NCBI GenBank assembly: GCA_016649625.1
Contig: JAENXI010000064.1
Coordinates: 1 to 5,944, forward strand
Source of the DNA: Candidatus Bathyarchaeota archaeon
GTDB taxonomy: Archaea; Thermoproteota; Bathyarchaeia; Bathyarchaeales; Bathycorpusculaceae
Direction: 5' to 3'
Length of the DNA stretch: 5,944 bases
The notes under the pieces were generated by a model, which saw only the letters and a program-made list of their open reading frames with translations, made no database searches and had not been told where the DNA came from. The position numbers were made by a program, and so were the translations under genes. This document shows positions 1 through 4,400 of the stretch, one piece after another. Numbering within the stretch: position 1 is the stretch's first letter; every line of letters begins with the position of its first letter.

Positions 1-1554
1 GACTACTGCATCGAATGCTACAAATGTGTGGACGCTTGTGGTGCACGTCAAGCAATCAACTTCAGTCAAGAGCCGGAAGAGGTCGAAATTGAGGTTGGAA
101 CAATCATTGTTTCAACTGGATTTGACGTTTACAAGCCCTACGAAGATAGTCAATATGGGTACAGCAGATTCGACAACGTTATCACTGCCATGGAATTTGA
201 GAGATTAATCTTGGCTGCGGGTCCAACCGGAGGCCATGTTATACGTGCTTCTGATGGAAAGAAGCCTCGTTCGGTTTCGTTTATTCAGTGTGTTGGCTCA
301 AGGGACGTGAACAAGCACGAGTACTGTTCAGGCTTCTGCTGCATGTATGCGTTGAAGGATGCTATTTTGCTTAAAGAGCATTACCACGATGATGTTGAAG
401 TTTACATATTCTACATTGACATGCGCACCAACTTCAAGGGCTACGAGGAGTTCTACCGAAGAGCACGCGAGTTGGGAGTAACCTTCATCAGGGGACGAGT
501 CTCCCAGGTCGCCGAAGTTGCCGAAACCAAGAATCTGCTGATCCGCGCAGAAGACATGGCGCTCGGAGAGCCTATAGAGGTGGAGTCGGAGCTTGTGGTT
601 TTGAGCACAGCGGCGATTCCAAGCAGTGGATCAGACGAGGTTTCCAGAATCCTGAGCATAACAAGGGGAGGCGACGGCTTCTTTATGGAGAGCCACCCGA
701 AGTTGAAGCCTTTGGATACGTCTGTTGACGGCATCTTTTTGGCTGGAGCCTGTCAAGGACCCAAAGATATTCCTTATAGTGTGTCGCAGGGGAGCGGAGC
801 AGCTGCACGGGCTGCTACAGTTCTTTCTCAGCCTACATGGAAGATAGAGCCTATCATAGCCGAAGTTGACCCAAGCAAATGCAAGAACGTGACGGCAAAA
901 TGTGGAATCTGTGTATCAAAGTGTCCGTATGGCGCAATAAAGGCTGTTGAAGGACAGGCTGCGACTGTTACGGCGGCTATGTGTCATGGTTGCGGAACCT
1001 GTGTTGCTGAGTGCCCGTCTGATGCTATAACTCAGATGCACTTTACTGACGACCAGATTCAGGCTCAGATCAAGGCTGCCTTGGAGGATAATGCTGAGGG
1101 TAAGATACTGGGTTTCCTCTGTAACTGGTGCAGTTACGCGGGCGCTGATCTTGCTGGAACAAGCCGCTTCGAGTATCCGCCTACCATGAGGGCTATACGT
1201 GTTATGTGCTCGGGCAGGGTAGACAAGGATTTTGTGCTAGAAGCGTTCAGGCAGGGCGCAGGAATGGTGATGGTTGGCGCATGCCACCTACCGTATGACT
1301 GCCACTACATTTCAGGCAACTACAAGATGAAGACAAGAATGGATGCTTTAACAAAGATTTTTGAGAAGCTTGGGCTCAGCAAGGAACGCTTCAGGATAGA
1401 GTATGTTTCGGCGGCGGAGGGAGTAAAGTTTGCGGCTATCATGAAGGAGATGACCGAGCAGCTGGAAGCGCTGGGACCAGAAAAGATCAAGGCAGAAAAC
1501 AAGAAACTGAAGCCCACATTGGATAAGATGATGGCAAGAAAACAGAAGAAATAG
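1..1554 (+). CDS. hdrA: Heterodisulfide reductase subunit A fused to MvhD (HdrA-MvhD), 5'-truncated
   Basis: HdrA is the FAD- and Fe-S-bearing bifurcating subunit of HdrABC complexes; MvhD passes electrons in from a hydrogenase or other dehydrogenase. The frame is open from base 1, so the start is upstream. The GTG at 28 lies inside a 4Fe-4S motif (Cys codons 3, 6, 9, 13; C-x2-C-x2-C-x3-C) and is not a start. In order: the end of the inserted ferredoxin domain; the flavoprotein domain with CVGSRD (codon 97) and the YCSGFCC segment (Cys at 325, 337, 340); a PKDIPYSVSQGSGAAARAA flavin-region motif; two ferredoxin motifs at 880-924 and 982-1014; then an MvhD domain from about 1105 with FLCNWCSYAGADLAG (Cys at 1120, 1129), CSGRVD (1207) and ACHLPYDCHY (1282, 1300), its likely 2Fe-2S ligands. 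The C-terminus is Lys-rich. The first C-terminal ferredoxin motif has unusual spacing (C-x6-C-x2-C-x3-C). 517 residues are visible; roughly 250-350 are probably missing. HdrA-MvhD fusions are known in archaea and anaerobic bacteria. The electron donor and acceptor cannot be told from this window. Confidence 0.95.
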   Translation, partial: DYCIECYKCVDACGARQAINFSQEPEEVEIEVGTIIVSTGFDVYKPYEDSQYGYSRFDNVITAMEFERLILAAGPTGGHVIRASDGKKPRSVSFIQCVGSRDVNKHEYCSGFCCMYALKDAILLKEHYHDDVEVYIFYIDMRTNFKGYEEFYRRARELGVTFIRGRVSQVAEVAETKNLLIRAEDMALGEPIEVESELVVLSTAAIPSSGSDEVSRILSITRGGDGFFMESHPKLKPLDTSVDGIFLAGACQGPKDIPYSVSQGSGAAARAATVLSQPTWKIEPIIAEVDPSKCKNVTAKCGICVSKCPYGAIKAVEGQAATVTAAMCHGCGTCVAECPSDAITQMHFTDDQIQAQIKAALEDNAEGKILGFLCNWCSYAGADLAGTSRFEYPPTMRAIRVMCSGRVDKDFVLEAFRQGAGMVMVGACHLPYDCHYISGNYKMKTRMDALTKIFEKLGLSKERFRIEYVSAAEGVKFAAIMKEMTEQLEALGPEKIKAENKKLKPTLDKMMARKQKK

Positions 1555-1560
1555 TTGCTT

Positions 1561-1581
1561 AGTTTTTTCAGAAAAAAGACT
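1561..1581 (+). terminator. Possible T-rich terminator just after hdrA
   Basis: A T6 run (1563-1568) starts 8 bases after the hdrA stop and is mirrored by an A6 run (1572-1577), with a 3-base loop between them. The AT-only hairpin is weak, but archaeal RNA polymerase often ends at oligo-T alone. It is the first of several termination-like signals before the next gene. No experimental support. Confidence 0.35.
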
Positions 1582-1615
1582 GTTTTGGAAGATTAACTAC
1601 CGTAAAAAATTATTT

Positions 1616-1653
1616 CCTGCCTTAAATTGTGTTTTAGCAGGACTTCTATTTTT
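1616..1653 (+). terminator. Hairpin followed by T-rich tract
   Basis: CCTGC (1616-1620) pairs with GCAGG (1637-1641). After a two-base bulge, TAAA (1623-1626) pairs with TTTA (1633-1636), leaving a 6-base loop. The stem is followed by a T-rich stretch ending in T5 at 1649-1653. This is the most GC-rich stem in the gap, and the shape fits a terminator for hdrA transcripts. It could instead be a leader structure of the downstream microprotein gene. Confidence 0.4.
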
Positions 1654-1675
1654 CTACGAAGTTAATCGTAGAAAA
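1650..1675. repeat. Perfect 10-bp inverted repeat, 6-base spacer
   Basis: TTTTCTACGA (1650-1659) and TCGTAGAAAA (1666-1675) are exact reverse complements around AGTTAA. A T6 run (1681-1686) follows, so as RNA this could be a second terminator-like hairpin. As DNA it is a dyad just upstream of the TATA-like box of the microprotein gene, the right place for a regulator site. Sequence alone does not decide between these. Confidence 0.6.
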
Positions 1676-1677
1676 GA

Positions 1678-1688
1678 ATATTTTTTAG
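1678..1688 (+). promoter_or_regulatory. Candidate TATA-like box for the microprotein gene
   Basis: AATATTTTTTA lies about 25-35 bases before the ATG at 1713. That is the right distance for an archaeal TATA element if the transcript starts at or near the ATG. There is no Shine-Dalgarno sequence before that ATG, which fits a leaderless message. The region is AT-rich throughout, so chance resemblance is possible. Confidence 0.35.
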
Positions 1689-1712
1689 TTCTGAATTCCG
1701 TTAATAATTAAA

Positions 1713-1832
1713 ATGGAACCAGTCCAGTCTTTCAGGCAGATGCTAAAGAATAAAGGCTACTCTGAAGAGGCAATAGAAAAACTATGGAAATGGTATGACT
1801 TTTCAGAGAAAAAAGGAGTGACAAGTTTTTAA
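1713..1832 (+). CDS. 39-residue microprotein (GYSxxAIxxLWKWYD motif), function unknown
   Basis: A short frame from ATG 1713 to TAA 1830-1832. The product starts MEPVQSFRQMLKNKGYSEEA, continues IEKLWKWYDFSEKKGV, and ends TSF. It has the look of a real protein: two short amphipathic helices around a GYS cap (residues 15-17), an aromatic WKWY cluster (25-28), a charged Lys-rich tail and no rare composition. From memory, similar tiny proteins with GYS...WKWY...KKGV-type endings occur in archaeal genomes as uncharacterised hypotheticals; I could not check this. There are no Cys/His metal ligands, signal peptide or membrane segment, so it is probably a small cytosolic protein that binds a partner. 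It sits 158 bases after hdrA on the same strand with its own TATA-like box and no SD, so it is probably transcribed separately. It is easily missed by gene callers with a length cutoff. Confidence 0.65.
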   Translation: MEPVQSFRQMLKNKGYSEEAIEKLWKWYDFSEKKGVTSF

Positions 1833-1865
1833 TTAACATAAATTGTTATAGAGCTGTTTTCTAAA

Positions 1866-1873
1866 TTTTTTTT
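1866..1873 (+). terminator. T8 run after the microprotein gene
   Basis: Eight consecutive T residues lie 33 bases past the microprotein stop, between two converging genes. A small stem (TAACA 1834-1838 with TGTTA 1844-1848) precedes it but is too far away and weak to matter much. An oligo-T run on the coding strand is the usual archaeal termination signal. Confidence 0.45.
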
Positions 1874-1893
1874 GGACTAAAGAGGGGGAAAAT

Positions 1894-2859
1894 TTATCCA
1901 ATTCTCTTAAGCGTTTTTAGAATTAAGAATGTAAGCCATCTTGAAGGTTGTTTCTTTTGCCCAAAATCCCAACCTTTCCATTCCATCCATACTGATTCAG
2001 GAATGAATTTTCCATCATCATTGGCCTTTGACTTCACTCTTTCCATCATTCTTCGTAATCTGGAATCTTTTCTTAACCAATCAAAATAAGACAACACATC
2101 TAAAACATGCAAAATATCATACCAGATCAATGGCGCCTTGATCTTTCTGAAATCTGTTCCCATATAGAACATGTAAGGATGTCGCTCTTTGCTCTTATTC
2201 CACAAATCCAATAAGCATTCTGTTCCAACATGGGCTTCTTTGCTGTCTTTCCATTCATCTAATTGAGATAACATCTTCAGCATCCCCAGATTCGCATAAG
2301 GACAAGGGTCATCTTTTCTTCCAGGTCCCCTAAATTTTCCTAATTCTTTTGAAACAGTGCACGGCCATCCGTTCTGGCGGACTAGACCAACCAAATATCT
2401 TACAGCTTTTTGAATTTGTTCATCTTTGTCAAGTCCAAATTTAGCTAAGGAATAAATGATAGTTGGAGCATCGCATAAAGCCCATGCCCATTCATTGTTT
2501 CCAGATCCTCCATAATGTTTTGAAATTTTCATTGGCAGTTGGAAAGGTCCTTCATCCGATTTATGTTTGTATATTTTTTTTATAATTTCATTAATGGGAG
2601 GATCGTCACTTTTTAGACCTAAGTCTGCAATGAAAGATAGTTTATGGAAAGACTGCTTTGCACTTTTATGGCTGCTTAGGACTGTTCCAGGCCAGTTTTT
2701 CAGTTCTTCTAATAATAATTGGATTTTTGGATGATCAATCATTTCTTTCCTTGCATGAATTACTTCAGATTCATTTTCAGATTGTTCTAGTAAATCCACG
2801 CGCGTTCGGTATTCAACCCAAGGCTCTCCTTCTAAAAGCCATTTATTAATTTCCTCCAT
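1894..2859 (-). CDS. Uncharacterised alpha/alpha-toroid (terpene cyclase/prenyltransferase-like) protein
   Basis: 321 residues, complete. I recognise the style of a conserved archaeal/bacterial hypothetical family with an N-terminal WLLEGEPWVEYRTRVDLL (residues 7-24). The rest is helical and resembles the squalene-cyclase/prenyltransferase toroid class. Landmarks: NNEWAWALCDAPTIIYSLAK (121-140), NGWPCTVS (163-170), DDPCPYANLGMLKMLS (183-198), KAPLIWYDILHVLDVLSYF (241-259), and a C-terminal GWDFGQKKQPSRWLTFLILK (296-315). Cys129, Cys167 and Cys186 sit in the best-defined motifs and, with Asp and His254-region residues, might bind metal; this is speculation. There is no signal peptide or membrane helix, so it is probably cytosolic. 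The start is ATG 2857-2859 with an AAGGTG Shine-Dalgarno-like sequence 8 bases upstream. It converges with the microprotein gene and stands alone. No reaction or substrate can be assigned. Members may carry misleading automatic names, so such labels deserve caution. Confidence 0.85.
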   Translation of the reverse strand: MEEINKWLLEGEPWVEYRTRVDLLEQSENESEVIHARKEMIDHPKIQLLLEELKNWPGTVLSSHKSAKQSFHKLSFIADLGLKSDDPPINEIIKKIYKHKSDEGPFQLPMKISKHYGGSGNNEWAWALCDAPTIIYSLAKFGLDKDEQIQKAVRYLVGLVRQNGWPCTVSKELGKFRGPGRKDDPCPYANLGMLKMLSQLDEWKDSKEAHVGTECLLDLWNKSKERHPYMFYMGTDFRKIKAPLIWYDILHVLDVLSYFDWLRKDSRLRRMMERVKSKANDDGKFIPESVWMEWKGWDFGQKKQPSRWLTFLILKTLKRIG

Positions 2860-2867
2860 TGAAATTA

Positions 2868-2873
2868 CACCTT
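2868..2873 (-). promoter_or_regulatory. Shine-Dalgarno-like AAGGTG for the toroid gene
   Basis: On the minus strand AAGGTG lies 8 bases before ATG 2859, at a workable ribosome-binding distance. It supports this start over internal Met codons and suggests a leadered transcript. Confidence 0.5.
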
Positions 2874-2881
2874 AACGAGCG

Positions 2882-2895
2882 TTTAATACATTAAA
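2882..2895. promoter_or_regulatory. Palindrome TTTAATacATTAAA upstream of the toroid gene
   Basis: TTTAAT and ATTAAA are exact reverse complements with a two-base centre, ending 22 bases before the start codon. It may be the TATA region, an operator overlapping it, or both. Eleven of its bases (TTTAATACATT) recur upstream of the ferritin-like gene, at 3766-3776 on the other strand of the window. Confidence 0.35.
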
Positions 2896-3064
2896 ATGAA
2901 ACCTTATAGTAAGTGTTTTTGGTATCCAACACCTAAAATTGAAATATGCCCCCGCTCTTGCTCAAAAATAAGGTTAAGTTCTCTGGAATATTTTAAACAG
3001 CCCCTCTTTTTTCTACTCACATAGTATGAGCAAGTGATAGTAAAAACCATTGATTCTGAATAAA

Positions 3065-3092
3065 CGGGATATATCGCCTGAAAATAATCCCG
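3065..3092 (-). terminator. Possible terminator hairpin after the ferritin-like gene
   Basis: On the minus strand CGGGAT (3092-3087) pairs with ATCCCG (3070-3065) across a 16-base loop and is followed by TTTATTC. It begins about 40 bases past the stop at 3132. The stem is only 6 bp and the T-run is short, so this is a tentative call. Confidence 0.35.
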
Positions 3093-3131
3093 CAAAAATC
3101 CCTTTGTTAAGCCACAATTTATTTTGGGGCA

Positions 3132-3704
3132 TTACCACCTATCTGGATTTTGATACTTGAATATTGGAGCGTTGTTTTTAAAATCTAATTTTTTATCACA
3201 AAGGCTAACTACGGATATTAGTATTCTTTTATGTAGGTCTTCATCATTAATTATCAAACTGAAAATATCCAAATCAGATTCATGACTTTTGTTTCCCTCA
3301 TCTTTCCTAAATTGAGTTGTTTCTAAGTGAAAAGCTTTTGAGTATTCATCATACAACAAACTTTCGAAACCAGCCAATGTATCAATCAACGATATTAATT
3401 CCTCTCGACCAATTATTTCCCTTTTTGAAACATCCGTTGAAAGTGTAGTAATCAATTCGATGTTGTATCTGATGTTTTCGTCACAATCTTGTTCTCTTAC
3501 TCTTGAACCGCCGGCTTCTTCAATTATGGTAACTAAAATTTTAGAATGTTTTAGGCTGTCGGTCGCAATGTAAGCAAACAGAGATTTAGCAGCCAAATCT
3601 TCAACTTTTTCAGACAAGCTGGAATATAGTTGATACAATTCCCGCTCTATTAATCCTAAAGAAAGAATTTGCCTTTCAATTAAAACGATTCCATCGCGCA
3701 ACAT
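3132..3704 (-). CDS. Ferritin-like four-helix protein with incomplete diiron signature
   Basis: 190 residues from ATG 3704. A GTG at 3716 would add four residues, but ATG is preferred: GAAGGG lies 5 bases before it, and the TATA-like box at 3737-3744 predicts a transcript start close to the GTG itself. Four helical segments carry ferritin/rubrerythrin-type positions. Helix 1 has IERELYQLY (E20, E22). Helix 2 has ATDSLKHSKIL (D49, H53). Helix 3 has FESLLYDEY (E114, E120). Helix 4 has NDEDLHKRIL, a true ExxH (E155, H158). In helix 2 the expected ExxH is SxxH with Asp one step further away, so the metal site may be altered. Residues 132-145 are a polar loop. There is no signal peptide or membrane segment. 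Possible roles in this superfamily are iron or peroxide handling, or a non-catalytic scaffold. The fold call is from motif pattern only, and a purely structural helical bundle remains possible. Confidence 0.6.
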   Translation of the reverse strand: MLRDGIVLIERQILSLGLIERELYQLYSSLSEKVEDLAAKSLFAYIATDSLKHSKILVTIIEEAGGSRVREQDCDENIRYNIELITTLSTDVSKREIIGREELISLIDTLAGFESLLYDEYSKAFHLETTQFRKDEGNKSHESDLDIFSLIINDEDLHKRILISVVSLCDKKLDFKNNAPIFKYQNPDRW

Positions 3705-3736
3705 ATATCCCTTCACTTGCTTGAAAACTGTGATTA

Positions 3737-3744
3737 CTTTATAA
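3737..3744 (-). promoter_or_regulatory. TATA-like box for the ferritin-like gene
   Basis: TTATAAAG on the minus strand, 33-40 bases before ATG 3704. With the usual archaeal spacing of about 26 bases to the start site, transcription would begin near 3711-3716. This leaves a short leader holding the GAAGGG ribosome site, and the agreement supports ATG 3704 as the start. Confidence 0.5.
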
Positions 3745-4320
3745 CCACTAGATTATACACCAAACAATGTATTAAATATTACGACTTTTGATATGTTCAA
3801 ATAACCGATGAATTTAGATCGGATGGATTAAGGGGTTTACAATTAAAGAATTTTCCAAAGCACATCGCGCGCGTAATGACAATCAACGTTAAAATGTCTT
3901 ACCGCGAATTTTTGGGTTTTTCTTTCTTAACTAGCTTCTTTTGTTAATTAGTTGGTCGTTTCATGGAACGAAAAATCGGTGTTTTGTTTAGGAAAAATAA
4001 TGTTTGAAAACAGTTGTTTGATTATACTATATCTAGCATATTCTATGGGGAGAGGTAGGTTCAGTTATTTTTACTTTAAACAAAGAAATAATGAATTTTC
4101 CTTTAAGTAAAATTCAAAGCTTAGGAAATTAAGGTTTTTTGTTAAAAAGATTATAATGACTTTATCCTGAAAAATGCGGAAAAAGTATCTAAAGAATCTA
4201 ATCACTTATGCCTAGTCGTTTTTACTTAGGATTTTTTAGACTTTCTCTATATTCTTTTATCACGCTTAAATAATCACAAAAGAGACTTCTGAACTGTTTT
4301 GGTGAATTAGATGGACACGC
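3745..4320. other. AT-rich gap without a convincing gene
   Basis: Only very short frames are open here, for example a 23-codon frame from ATG near 3876 (+) and 13-14-codon frames near 3963, 4091 and 4174 (+); none has a good ribosome site or a recognisable product. Visible items are an isolated CGCGCGCG (3866-3873) in otherwise AT-rich DNA; a hairpin pairing AATTTTCCT (4094-4102) with AGGAAATT (4123-4130), followed by a T6 run (4135-4140), terminator-like on the plus strand; and TGGGGAGA (4046-4053), which recurs at 4362-4369. No tRNA-like T-loop, insertion-sequence end pair or CRISPR repeat was found. It could hold an unannotated small RNA or decayed sequence. Confidence 0.5.
4094..4140 (+). 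terminator. Hairpin plus T6 run in the gene-free gap
   Basis: AATTTTCCT (4094-4102) pairs with AGGAAATT (4123-4130) with one bulged T. AAG (4105-4107) may pair with CTT (4120-4122) inside the stem. A T6 run lies at 4135-4140. The form fits a plus-strand terminator, yet no plus-strand gene is visible upstream, so it either ends an unrecognised transcript or is chance in AT-rich DNA. Confidence 0.25.
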
Positions 4321-4369
4321 AAAAACAATCTCCCCACACTTACGTTCTAAACGTACAAAATTGGGGAGA
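4321..4369 (-). terminator. Likely terminator of the NosD-like gene
   Basis: On the minus strand TCTCCCCA (4369-4362) pairs exactly with TGGGGAGA (4336-4329), a GC-rich 8-bp stem. The T-rich tract TTGTTTTT follows (4328-4321). It lies 32-80 bases past the NosD-like stop. The 25-base loop contains one arm of a second inverted repeat (4342-4353 with 4383-4394), so the structure may be more complex than a simple terminator. Confidence 0.5.
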
Positions 4370-4394
4370 CAAAGAAAGTATGCGTTTAGAACGT
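4342..4394. repeat. Perfect 12-bp inverted repeat interleaved with the terminator stem
   Basis: ACGTTCTAAACG (4342-4353) and CGTTTAGAACGT (4383-4394) are exact reverse complements 29 bases apart. The pairing can extend to TAC/GTA across a two-base bulge. Each arm also has its own symmetry: TACGT-tctaa-ACGTA at 4341-4355 and the palindrome AGAACGTTCT at 4388-4397. The arms interleave with the 4329-4336/4362-4369 stem, the arrangement of an H-type pseudoknot or of two competing folds. Confidence 0.65.
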
Positions 4395-4400
4395 TCTTCT

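Noticed and set aside
453..734. Minus-strand frame inside the HdrA gene
   Set aside because: It is a shadow of a well-supported coding region with family motifs on the plus strand.
28..1554. GTG at 28 as the start of the HdrA-like gene
   Set aside because: It falls inside a four-cysteine cluster motif that begins at codon 3 of the open frame, so the gene clearly begins upstream of the window.
2658..2849. Plus-strand 63-codon frame opposite the toroid gene
   Set aside because: Hydrophobic by chance; the opposite strand encodes the conserved N-terminal motif of the toroid-like protein.
2904..3095. 63-codon minus-strand frame between the toroid and ferritin-like genes
   Set aside because: It needs a TTG start, has no ribosome site, overlaps the proposed terminator hairpin and gives an unrecognisable sequence.
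3876..3947. 23-codon plus-strand frame starting MTINVKMSYREF
   Set aside because: No ribosome site or clear promoter and no recognisable pattern; frames of this size are expected by chance.
4321..4397. Inverted repeats as ends of an insertion sequence
   Set aside because: The arms are only 25-29 bases apart, no transposase or target-site duplication is visible, and the position next to a stop codon fits an RNA structure better.
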